6,818 nucleotides of DNA from Paracoccaceae bacterium (GTDB lineage Bacteria; Pseudomonadota; Alphaproteobacteria; Rhodobacterales; Rhodobacteraceae): positions 1 through 6,818 of the forward strand of contig DOIS01000278.1 in assembly GCA_003511785.1 (NCBI GenBank), given 5' to 3'. A model generated the notes under the pieces. It searched no databases. It was not told where the DNA came from and worked only from the letters and a program-made list of their open reading frames with translations. Positions 1-6,385 of the stretch are shown here, one piece after another. The position numbers and the translations under genes were made by a program. Numbering within the stretch: position 1 is the stretch's first letter; every line of letters starts with the position of its first letter.

Positions 1-1193
1 AGATGCTTGTTCTCGCTCATCAGCGCGGCGGTCGTCACCTCGGCGATCATCAGCCCGGAGTTCAGCCCCGGGTCGGGGGTGAGAAAGGGCGGCAGGTCGA
101 AGCTCAGCGTCGGGTCCACGATCAGCGCGATGCGGCGCTGCGCGATGGCGCCGATCTCGGCCAGGGCCAGCGCGATCATGTCGGCGGCGAAACCCACCGG
201 CTCGGCGTGGAAATTGCCGCCCGAGACGATCAGTTCGGGGTCGCTCAGCACCAGCGGGTTGTCGGTGGCGGCGTTGGCCTCGATCTCCAGCGTGCGCCCG
301 GCCATGCGCAGCATGTCCATCGCGGCGCCGGTGACCTGCGGCTGGCAGCGGATGCAGTAAGGGTCCTGCACACGGCTGTCCCCGTCGCGGTGGCTTTCGC
401 GGATCTCCGAGCCGTCGAGAAGGGCGCGCATGGTGTCGGCGGCCTCGATCTGGCCGGTATGGCCTCGCAGCGCGTGGATCTCGGGCTGCAAAGGCGCGGT
501 CGAGCCCATGATCGCGTCGGTGGACATGGCCGAGGTCACCAGCGCCGCCTGCAAGGCGCGCCAGCCGTCGAACAGGCCGGCCAGAGCAAAGGCGGTGGAA
601 AACTGCGTGCCGTTGATGAGTGCCAACCCCTCCTTGGCGCCCAGTGTGACCGGCGCCAGCCCGGCGCGGCTCAGCGCCTCGGCTCCCGGCAGGGTCCCGC
701 CCGCGTGATGGGCCATGCCCTCGCCCATCATCACCGCGGCCATATGGGCCAGCGGCGCCAGATCGCCCGAGGCCCCGACCGAACCCTGCACCGGAATGAC
801 CGGCGTCACGTCGCGGGCCAGCATCTGCTCCAGCAGGGTGACCAGTTCCATCCGCACGCCCGATGCCCCGCGCCCGAGGCTCAGCAGCTTCAGCGCCATC
901 ATCAGCCGGGCATGGGCGCGCGGGATCGGATCGCCCACGCCGCAGCAATGCGACAGGATCAGGTTGCGCTGCAAAGTGGCCGTATCCTTGGCGGCGATCT
1001 TGACCGAGGCGAGCTTGCCGAAGCCGGTGTTCACGCCGTAAACCGCCGCCTCGCCCTGCGCCGCGGCGTTGATGCGCGCGGCGGCGCGGTCGATGGCGCC
1101 GTGGCAGGCAGGGTCGAGCGTCACCGCCGTCTGGTCATGGTAGATGGCGGCAAGGTCGCGCAGCGTGACCGCGCCTGGCGTCAATCGCGTCAT
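1..1193 (-). CDS. hutH: Histidine ammonia-lyase HutH, 3' end cut by the window edge
   Basis: Catalyses the first step of histidine degradation: non-oxidative removal of ammonia from L-histidine to give urocanate, in the cytoplasm. The first 397 residues are visible of a family usually about 510 long, so roughly the last 110 lie past the left edge. The signature GSVGASGDLAPLAH is present. Its Ala141-Ser142-Gly143 is the tripeptide that cyclises by itself into the MIO electrophile (codons about 765-773). VYGVNTGFGKLA carries the active-site Tyr52, and DPYCIRCQPQVTGA and GGNFHAEPVGF are further family blocks. The visible part ends in the conserved SENKH segment. Start ATG at 1193 is chosen because it overlaps the natural hutI stop as ATGA (1190-1193) and has a GGAGG six bases upstream. 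The reading frame is intact and looks like a working enzyme. Oddity: because of the hutI frameshift, the upstream frame opens straight into this ATG. Confidence 0.97.
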   Translation of the reverse strand, partial: MTRLTPGAVTLRDLAAIYHDQTAVTLDPACHGAIDRAAARINAAAQGEAAVYGVNTGFGKLASVKIAAKDTATLQRNLILSHCCGVGDPIPRAHARLMMALKLLSLGRGASGVRMELVTLLEQMLARDVTPVIPVQGSVGASGDLAPLAHMAAVMMGEGMAHHAGGTLPGAEALSRAGLAPVTLGAKEGLALINGTQFSTAFALAGLFDGWRALQAALVTSAMSTDAIMGSTAPLQPEIHALRGHTGQIEAADTMRALLDGSEIRESHRDGDSRVQDPYCIRCQPQVTGAAMDMLRMAGRTLEIEANAATDNPLVLSDPELIVSGGNFHAEPVGFAADMIALALAEIGAIAQRRIALIVDPTLSFDLPPFLTPDPGLNSGLMIAEVTTAALMSENKH

Positions 1194-1199
1194 GCCACG

Positions 1200-1204
1200 C
1201 CTCC
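1200..1204 (-). promoter_or_regulatory. Ribosome binding site of hutH
   Basis: GGAGG on the minus strand, six bases before the hutH ATG and inside the 3' end of hutI. It is a strong Shine-Dalgarno sequence at the usual distance. It shows that hutH is built to be initiated on its own, so HutH can still be made as a separate protein even though the frameshifted hutI frame reads into it. Confidence 0.75.
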
Positions 1205-1329
1205 CACGATCCGCTGATGCAGCGGGTTGATGCCGATGCCATAGCTCAGCTCGGCCGGCTCTCTCACATCCCACAAGGCGAGGTCCGCCCGCATCCCCGG
1301 CGCGATCACCCCGCGGTCGCGTAGCCCCA

Positions 1330-1337
1330 GCGCGCGC
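1330..1337. repeat. GC dinucleotide run at the hutI frameshift
   Basis: Four tandem GC units, read as GCGCGCGC on either strand, at the exact place where the HutI frame breaks (codons 352-354). Adding one unit restores the family sequence AARALGL. This points to loss of one two-base unit by polymerase slippage or by a base-calling error in the GC-rich run. A one-base gain would also restore frame, but a lost repeat unit is simpler. Confidence 0.7.
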
Positions 1338-2395
1338 CGCGTTGCGCGTGGTGCCCGCCAGCGCCTTGGCCGGCGTCAGGCCGAACAGCGTGCAGGCCAT
1401 GTTCATCGCCAGCAGGAGCGAGCCCATCGGCGACGAGCCCGGGTTCCAGTCGGTCGCCACCGCCAGCGGCACGTCATGGGCGCGGAACGCCTCGACCGGT
1501 GGCTTGCGGGTCTCGTGCAGCGTGTAGAAAGCGCCGGGCAACAGCACCGCGACGCTGCCCGCCTCCGCCAGCGCGCGGGCGTCGTCCTCGCCCGCGTATT
1601 CCACGTGATCGGCCGAGAGCGCGCCATGGCGGGCCGCCAGGCGGGTGCCGCCCAGGTGGCTCAATTGCTCGGCATGGATTTTCACCGGCAGGCCAAGATC
1701 GGCCGCTCGGTCGAAGACCCGGCCGATCTGGGCGGTGTCGAAGGCGATCCCCTCGCAGAACCCGTCCACCGCATCGACCAGCCCCTCCGCATGGGCGGCT
1801 TCCAGCGCGGGCAGGCATATCTCGTCGATATAGGTGTCGGCCTCCATCCCCTTGGGCACCGCGTGGGCGTCGAGAAAGGAGGTGACCACCGCGACCTCGC
1901 GGTGCCGCTCGGTGGCGCGCGCGACGCGCAGCATCTTCAGCTCGGTGTCGATGTCGAGGCCATAGCCCGACTTGACCTCGATCGTGCCGACCCCCTCGCC
2001 GATCAGCGCGTCGGCCCGCGTCAGGGCGCTTGCCAAGAGCGTCTCCTCGTCGGACGCGCGCGTGGCCGAGACGGTGGAGACGATCCCGCCGCCCGCGCGG
2101 GCCACCTCTTCGTAAGAGGCGCCCTGCAGCCGCATCTCGAACTCGCGCGCGCGATTGCCGCCATGCACGATATGGGTGTGGCAGTCGATCAGGGCAGGCG
2201 TAAGCAACCGCCCCTGGCCGTCGATCTCGTCCCCGTCTCGCCAGGCGGGGTCCACCTCGGTCATGGACCCGACCCAGCCGATGCGGTCGCCATCGAGCCG
2301 CAGCGCCGAGCGCTCGGCAAGGCCATAGCCGCCGTCGGCCCCGTCCATCCGCGCGACGGTCACGTTGGTGATGAGAGTGGAAGGGGACATGGGGG

Positions 2396-2401
2396 CTCCT
2401 T
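2396..2401 (-). promoter_or_regulatory. Ribosome binding site of hutI
   Basis: AAGGAG on the minus strand, five bases before ATG 2390. It is close to consensus and fixes the hutI start. Confidence 0.75.
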
Positions 2402-2412
2402 GCATTTAGGCC

Positions 2413-2431
2413 TACTTAAAACTTTTAAGTA
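2413..2431. promoter_or_regulatory. Perfect 19-base palindrome, candidate HutC operator
   Basis: TACTTAAAACTTTTAAGTA is a perfect inverted repeat around the single C at 2422, lying midway between the divergent hutI and hutF starts. GntR-family repressors bind such dyads as dimers, and hutC is the second gene of the rightward arm, so this is the natural place for it to act on both arms. The sequence differs from the TGTA/TACA-type HutC site I recall from Pseudomonas. The symmetry is seen directly; assignment to HutC is inference. Confidence 0.6.
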
Positions 2432-2448
2432 TAAACTTATTTTGTCAA
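2422..2448 (-). promoter_or_regulatory. Possible promoter of hutIH
   Basis: On the minus strand a perfect TTGACA (-35) lies at 2448-2443. A weak -10-like TAAAAG follows after a short 15-base spacer at 2427-2422. A better -10 (TATACT, 2433-2428) is present but too close to this -35. Either way the elements fall inside or next to the inverted repeats, which fits repression by steric block. The -35 is clear; its pairing is uncertain. Confidence 0.35.
2426..2439. promoter_or_regulatory. Second inverted repeat overlapping the palindrome
   Basis: TAAGT-ATAA-ACTTA, an inverted repeat with five-base arms. Its left arm is also the right arm of the 19-base palindrome. The ACTTA/TAAGT element thus occurs three times in alternating orientation over 26 bases (2414-2439). 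This would allow two repressor dimers to bind side by side or competitively. Confidence 0.45.
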
Positions 2449-2452
2449 GGAA
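2447..2452 (+). promoter_or_regulatory. Ribosome binding site of hutF
   Basis: AAGGAA, eight bases before ATG 2461; supports that start. A possible -10 (TATAAA, 2430-2435) lies upstream, with no good -35. Confidence 0.55.
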
Positions 2453-2460
2453 ACGGGCTC

Positions 2461-3825
2461 ATGCAGGAAATCCACGCGCGTCAGGCACTTACGCCCGAAG
2501 GTTGGGTCCAAGACCTGCGGCTGGGGATCGAGGATGGTCGGATCGCGCGACTCACCCGCGGTCCGGCCCAAGGCGCTTGGTCGGTGGACCTGCTGCTGCC
2601 CGCCCCGGTCAACCTGCACAGCCACGCCTTCCAGTGCGCCGTGGCCGGGCTCACCGAGACGCGTGGCCCCGATCCTCGAGACACGTTCTGGACCTGGCGT
2701 GCGCTGATGTATCGTTTCCTCGACCGGCTCACCCCCGATCATGTCGAGGCCATTGCCGCGCTGGTCTTCATGGAGATGCTCGAGGCTGGGTATGGCGCCG
2801 TGGCCGAGTTCCATTACCTGCACCACGACATCGGCGGAACGCCCTTTGCCGATCCGGCGGAAATGGCGCGGCGGATCGGCGCGGCGGCGCGAACGACCGG
2901 CATCGGCCTGACGCTGCTGCCGGTGCTCTACATGCAGGGCGGTTGCGACGGGCGGGCCTTGCAGGGCGGGCAGCGCCGGTTCGGCTGCGACGCGGACCTC
3001 TTCGCCCGTCTGCATGGCGAGAGCGCGGCGGAGATCGCGGCCGGCCCCGAGGATTTCGCTATCGGCGTGGCCCCGCATTCGCTGCGCGCGGTGCCGCCCC
3101 AGGCCCTGCACCGGGTGCGTGAGACCTGCCCTGAAGGGCCGATCCACATGCACCTGGCCGAACAGATCGCCGAGGTCGAGGAGGTGGAGGCGCATCTGGG
3201 CGCCCGCCCGGTCGAGTGGCTTCTGGCCAATGCCGAGGTGACGCCCGACTGGTGCCTGATCCACTGCACCCAGATGACCGAGGCCGAGACCCGCGCCCTG
3301 GCCGCCACGGGCGCAGTCGCGGGGCTGTGCCCGATCACCGAATCGAGCCTCGGCGACGGCATCTTCAACGGCGCCGCTTTCTTGGACGCCGAAGGCTGGT
3401 TCGGCGTCGGCTCGGACTCCAATATCCACGTGGCGCTCTGGGAGGAACTGGCGACGCTGGAGTATTCTCAGAGGTTGCGCGACCGCAGCCGGGCGGCGCT
3501 CGCCACGGGGGACCGCTCCACCGGGCGCGTGCTTTTCGACAATGCCGCGCAGGCGGGCGCGCGGGCGGCGGGACGCCCGTCCGGGCGGATCGCCCTGGGG
3601 CATTGGGCGGACCTGATCGCACTCGACACGGATAACGAGGTTCTCTGTCAGCGCAGGGGCGATACTGTGCTGGACAGCCTTATCTTTACCGGGGGTGGAC
3701 GCGATTGCGTGGCCGACGTCTGGAGCGCCGGGCGGCACATGGTTCGCGAGGGGCGCCACATCCACCGGGACAGGATTGTCCGGGATTTTCTCAAGGTCAC
3801 GACACAACTCGGGCAGGACATATGA
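2461..3825 (+). CDS. hutF: Formimidoylglutamate deiminase HutF
   Basis: Converts N-formimidoyl-L-glutamate plus water to N-formyl-L-glutamate and ammonia. This commits the cell to the five-step histidine route, in which HutG then releases formate and glutamate. The 454 residues match the normal size of the family, an amidohydrolase-superfamily zinc enzyme. Visible motifs in order: NLHSHAFQCAVAGLTE with metal ligands His53 and His55; the FHYLHHD segment near 118-123; HMHLAEQ with ligand His231 and catalytic Glu234; LIHCTQM with His268; CPITESSLGDG near 290-300; and GVGSDSNIHV with the metal ligand Asp319. HSHAFQ and CPITESSLGDG set HutF apart from related guanine and cytosine deaminases. It is divergent from hutI across a 70-base promoter region. 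Its TGA overlaps the hutC ATG by four bases, so the two are translated together. Nothing looks broken. Confidence 0.95.
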   Translation: MQEIHARQALTPEGWVQDLRLGIEDGRIARLTRGPAQGAWSVDLLLPAPVNLHSHAFQCAVAGLTETRGPDPRDTFWTWRALMYRFLDRLTPDHVEAIAALVFMEMLEAGYGAVAEFHYLHHDIGGTPFADPAEMARRIGAAARTTGIGLTLLPVLYMQGGCDGRALQGGQRRFGCDADLFARLHGESAAEIAAGPEDFAIGVAPHSLRAVPPQALHRVRETCPEGPIHMHLAEQIAEVEEVEAHLGARPVEWLLANAEVTPDWCLIHCTQMTEAETRALAATGAVAGLCPITESSLGDGIFNGAAFLDAEGWFGVGSDSNIHVALWEELATLEYSQRLRDRSRAALATGDRSTGRVLFDNAAQAGARAAGRPSGRIALGHWADLIALDTDNEVLCQRRGDTVLDSLIFTGGGRDCVADVWSAGRHMVREGRHIHRDRIVRDFLKVTTQLGQDI

Positions 3826-4523
3826 ACAACACCAGCCGCCTGTCCTGGAAGGCCGTGCGCGACGAAATCCACGATGCGATCCTGTCGGGTCGCTATGGCC
3901 CCGGCGATCGGCTGCCGCGTGACGCCGATATCGCGCAAGAGATGAGCTGCGCGCGCTCGACCGTGCAACGGGCAATGCAGGACCTGTCCGACAGCGGGAT
4001 CGTGGAGCGGCGGCGCAAGGGTGGCACGCGGGTTCGCGCCGAGCCGGTCACGCGCACGACGCTCGACATCCCGATCACCCGCCGCGAGATCGAGCAGAAG
4101 GGCGGACGATACACCCATCAGCTCATCAGGCGGACCGAGCAGACCGCCCCGCGCCGCGTGCAGGCGGCGTTCGAGCTGACCGAGCCCCGGCTCATGCTGC
4201 GGGTCGAGGCGCTGCATCTTTCGGATGCCCGGCCCTACATCTTCGAGGATCGCTGGATCGATCTCGGAACGGTGCCCGAGATGCGCGACATGGATCTGAC
4301 GACGCAAAGCGCCAACGAGTGGTTGGTGTTGAACAAACCCTACAGCCGCTGCGACCTCCGGCTATACGCGCAGTCCGCTGATGCGCAACTGGCAGAGCTT
4401 CTGGATACAACTGTCGGCGCGGCGCTCTTCGTGATCGAACGGGCGACCTGGATCGACAGCGCGCCGATCACAACGGTGAAATCAATCGCGGCGCCGGGGT
4501 ATCAGCTTCTGACCGGCACGTGA
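3822..4523 (+). CDS. hutC: Histidine utilization repressor HutC, GntR family
   Basis: Transcription factor that in characterised relatives represses hut genes and is released by urocanate, the product of HutH. The 233 residues show the two expected domains. A GntR winged helix-turn-helix covers about residues 6-73 (recognition region CARSTVQRAMQDLSDSGIV, wing RRRKGGTRV). A UTRA effector domain covers about 90-230, with the HutC-typical block FEDRWIDLGTVPEM followed by SANEWLVLNKPYSRCDLRL. That block separates HutC from other UTRA regulators such as PhnF or FarR-like proteins. The start is ATG 3822 because it overlaps the hutF stop as ATGA, preceded by a short AGGA; an in-frame ATG 39 codons upstream lies deep in hutF and is unlikely. 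Being in the hutF transcript, it probably controls its own synthesis through the 2413-2439 repeats. Confidence 0.93.
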   Translation: MNNTSRLSWKAVRDEIHDAILSGRYGPGDRLPRDADIAQEMSCARSTVQRAMQDLSDSGIVERRRKGGTRVRAEPVTRTTLDIPITRREIEQKGGRYTHQLIRRTEQTAPRRVQAAFELTEPRLMLRVEALHLSDARPYIFEDRWIDLGTVPEMRDMDLTTQSANEWLVLNKPYSRCDLRLYAQSADAQLAELLDTTVGAALFVIERATWIDSAPITTVKSIAAPGYQLLTGT

Positions 4524-4531
4524 TGCGCTCG

Positions 4532-4550
4532 TTACGGGGCCTTACGGGGC
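4532..4550. repeat. Short tandem direct repeat at the convergent gene ends
   Basis: TTACGGGGC occurs twice, at 4532-4540 and 4542-4550, with a ten-base period. The second copy contains the TAA stop and last codons of the leftward gene; the first lies in the gap after hutC. It looks like a small tandem duplication of the gene end. No stem-loop terminator is visible in the 18-base gap 4524-4541. Confidence 0.5.
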
Positions 4551-5495
4551 ACCTGCCTGACGCCGAACGTGGTCCGCACAGGCAAGATCCTGGGCTGCGA
4601 TCCCGAGCGATCGGTAGAGTGTCATTTCTTCCGGTGAGGTTCGGCCGGGCACGCGCTGCCCGAAGACCTCGCCGATCTCGGCCTGGATGTGGGTCTCCGC
4701 GATCTCGCCGGTCTCCAGTGCCGAGATGATCTCGCGGGCTTGCGCCAGCGCGGAAGGCTTGTAATCGACGAAAAGCCGGGCGCGTTTGACCATTTCGGTG
4801 TCGATCTCCTGCATCGTCGGAATGGACGCGCCAACGGCGTTGACATGGGCGCCGGCCCCGATCCACCGCCCGCGCAGGACGATTTCGGCCGAGGAGCTGA
4901 CCGTGCAGACGATGTCGGCCCCCCGCACGGCCTCCTCGACGCCGGTGCAGGCGGTGAAGGTGACGTCCGGGTGGCGGTCCGCCTGCCGCCGGGCAAATCT
5001 TTCGGCGCTGTCGGGGGTGCGGCCGGCGATGCGGATCTCGCGAACCGGGCGCACCAAGCGGATTGCGTCGATGTGGGTCTGCGCCTGCTCGCCGGTTCCG
5101 ACGATAGCCAGAACCTCAGCCTCCTCGCGGGCCAGCGCGCGGGTCGCAGCCGCCGTCGCGGCGGCGGTGCGGATCGCGGTTATGGCGTCTGCATCCATCG
5201 ACACGACCGGCGCCCCTGTCGCTGCATCGAACAGGATCACCACGCCGATATGCGACGACAATCCACGCGCGGGGTTGCCCGGAAACAGGCTGAGGAGCTT
5301 GACGCCGTATAGCGTGGGATCATGCAGCGTACCGGGCATCATGCCCAGCTTGTTGGTGCCGTCGATGTCCATGATCGTACGCAGGGGCAGGTTGGCCCGA
5401 CCCTCGGAGACGCGGATCATCGTGTCTTTCACGATCTCGATGGCCTCGCTCATCGGCAGGGCCGCGCGAACCTGTTCTGCGGTCAGGTGTTTCAC
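4542..5495 (-). CDS. Ornithine cyclodeaminase/mu-crystallin family protein
   Basis: NAD(P)-binding protein of 317 residues, the normal size of the family, which includes ornithine cyclodeaminase, some alanine dehydrogenases, ketimine reductases and opine-type synthases. Visible: the substrate-side Lys66 in VKLLSLFPGN, Arg109-Thr110 in TAIRTAAATAAAT, the Rossmann motif VGTGEQA at 132-138, and the family C-terminus TLYRSLGIAAQDLA. In the NAVGASIP segment (219-226) Ser224 stands where Pseudomonas ornithine cyclodeaminase has its catalytic Asp (NAVGGDCP). True ornithine cyclodeaminase activity is therefore unlikely, and an imine reductase or amino-acid dehydrogenase role fits better. The start is GTG 5495, sharing four bases (GTGA) with the stop of the upstream hydrolase; the 42 extra codons in frame upstream lie inside that gene and are not family-like. 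Last gene of a leftward operon. Substrate unknown. Confidence 0.9.
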   Translation of the reverse strand: MKHLTAEQVRAALPMSEAIEIVKDTMIRVSEGRANLPLRTIMDIDGTNKLGMMPGTLHDPTLYGVKLLSLFPGNPARGLSSHIGVVILFDAATGAPVVSMDADAITAIRTAAATAAATRALAREEAEVLAIVGTGEQAQTHIDAIRLVRPVREIRIAGRTPDSAERFARRQADRHPDVTFTACTGVEEAVRGADIVCTVSSSAEIVLRGRWIGAGAHVNAVGASIPTMQEIDTEMVKRARLFVDYKPSALAQAREIISALETGEIAETHIQAEIGEVFGQRVPGRTSPEEMTLYRSLGIAAQDLACADHVRRQAGAP

Positions 5496-6385
5496 AGGCG
5501 GGCCTCTGTTCCGGCGGGCCAGATCGTGCCGGGCGCATCGAGGCCCAGAACCTCGCGCAGAATGGCGGTATAGGAATCGGGCCGGGTGACATAGGGGAAA
5601 TGGCTGGCCATCTCGAAGCAATAGGCACGAGCCGGGGATAAAGCTGTGCGCAGCGCGGCGCGGACGGGTGGCGCGATCAGATGGTCGTCATCGGATTCGA
5701 TGGTAAACACCCGGTCCCGGGGCACGGTCTGAGCGGGCAGGTCGGGAGCGGTCTTCAGCGCTTGAAGGCGCGCCCGCAACTCGGCCTCGGGAATTCGACC
5801 GTCCACCTCGGCCAGGAGAAGCCCGGCCAGCTCGCAATAGGGATGCCCGCCTTTCGTCCAGCGCCGCAAGCCATCGGTAAAGCCCGCACGGAGCGTCTCG
5901 ATGGGCGTGTTCAACAGGTCGAAGGCGTAGGGCGGAACCCGGTCCAGACCCCGAGCCGAAGGAAGCGTGTTCGCCGCCACCAGCCCCGCGACCCTGTCGG
6001 GGTGGCGCGCGGTGACGTATTGCGCCAAGTACCCGCCCAGCGACGAGCCCAGGATCACCGGCCGCGCAAGCCCGTGGGCCGCGCAGAGCGCCATCACGTC
6101 CTCGGCCCAGTCGGTTACCCCGCCCTCGGCGGGATAGCTCAGGGCCAGGATCCGGGCCTGCCCCTCGAGCGCCTGCATCTGTTGCCAGAATATGTCGGCC
6201 CGCCCCAGGGTGCCCGGGATCAGGACGAGCGCTGGGCCGGAGTGGCCGATGGCGATCGTGCCCCAGTCGCGCCCGTTCACCCGTTCGTGCCGTTCGGGGT
6301 GGGTGCGGATGAAGCCATCTCTTGCGGCGGTCAGGGTAACGGGGTCAGTCAAAGGGGTTTTCCGTCTTGGGCCAATATCTGTCAT
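5492..6385 (-). CDS. Alpha/beta hydrolase, maspardin-like
   Basis: Predicted cytoplasmic hydrolase of up to 297 residues with a complete catalytic triad: nucleophile Ser115 in GSSLGGYLAQ, acid Asp232 or Asp234 in ESDDDHLI, and base His262 in MASHFPYV. LVLIPGTLGRADIFWQQM (53-70) gives the oxyanion-hole strand. This block, ILALSYP, and GSSLGGYLAQ closely recall the eukaryotic maspardin/SPG21 group, as judged from memory of that sequence. No signal peptide or membrane segment is seen. The cap region (about 145-220) has no motif that names a substrate. ATG 6385 overlaps the preceding M81 gene by 41 bases and has no clear Shine-Dalgarno; a TTG at 6352 is an alternative start, as the first ~12 residues carry no family signal. 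The stop overlaps the next gene's GTG. An amidase, esterase or C-C hydrolase role is possible; the true reaction is not known. Confidence 0.88.
   Translation of the reverse strand: MTDIGPRRKTPLTDPVTLTAARDGFIRTHPERHERVNGRDWGTIAIGHSGPALVLIPGTLGRADIFWQQMQALEGQARILALSYPAEGGVTDWAEDVMALCAAHGLARPVILGSSLGGYLAQYVTARHPDRVAGLVAANTLPSARGLDRVPPYAFDLLNTPIETLRAGFTDGLRRWTKGGHPYCELAGLLLAEVDGRIPEAELRARLQALKTAPDLPAQTVPRDRVFTIESDDDHLIAPPVRAALRTALSPARAYCFEMASHFPYVTRPDSYTAILREVLGLDAPGTIWPAGTEARL

Larger units (their letters stand above)
1190..2390 (-). pseudogene. hutI: Imidazolonepropionase HutI, frameshifted near the C-terminus
   Basis: HutI hydrolyses 4-imidazolone-5-propionate to N-formimidoyl-L-glutamate, the third step of histidine degradation. 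It is a metal-dependent amidohydrolase. From ATG 2390 the frame reads normally for 353 residues. Expected metal and catalytic positions are all present: His71 and His73 in DCHTHIVHGG, His239 and Glu242 in IHAEQ, His262 in DHVEY, and Asp313 in ATDWNPGSSP. After TTRNAAR the frame is lost. The expected tail (ALGLRDRGVIAPGMRADLAL, later GINPLHQRIVGGVA) continues in another frame to a TGA at 1190-1192. The span of 1201 bases is not a multiple of three; restoring two bases in the GC run at 1330-1337 gives 400 residues, normal for the family. As written, the frame misses its stop and fuses in frame to hutH. Loss of the last ~47 residues removes the C-terminal part of the small beta domain, so activity is doubtful. 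A sequence error cannot be excluded. Confidence 0.88.

Noticed and set aside
3..1217. 404-codon open frame on the plus strand opposite hutH
   Set aside because: It is antisense to a clear HutH with all family motifs. Its product is rich in Arg, Gly, His and Gln without any fold signal, a typical shadow in GC-rich coding DNA.
1..2390. HutI-HutH as a natural bifunctional enzyme
   Set aside because: The linking 46 residues are the out-of-frame reading of a normal HutI tail. The natural stop overlaps the hutH ATG as ATGA, and hutH has its own GGAGG. A frameshift or error explains it better.
2407..2414. TAGGCCTA palindrome beside the 19-base dyad
   Set aside because: Eight-base palindromes are common by chance, and it shares no element with the neighbouring repeats, so I do not call it an operator.
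1476..3122. 548-codon open frame on the plus strand across hutI, the promoter region and hutF
   Set aside because: It runs antisense to hutI, through the AT-rich intergenic region, and out of frame with HutF. The product is low-complexity and matches no family I know.
3705..3821. 39-codon N-terminal extension of HutC
   Set aside because: It lies wholly within hutF. ATG 3822 gives the usual HutC length and the coupled ATGA junction.
2437..3975. 512-codon open frame on the minus strand opposite hutF and hutC
   Set aside because: Both opposite genes are well supported by motifs and length; this frame has shadow composition and covers the promoter region.
5496..5621. 42-codon N-terminal extension of the cyclodeaminase-family protein
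   Set aside because: It lies inside the hydrolase gene and does not resemble the family N-terminus. GTG 5495 gives MKHLTAEQVR, a normal start, with a four-base overlap.
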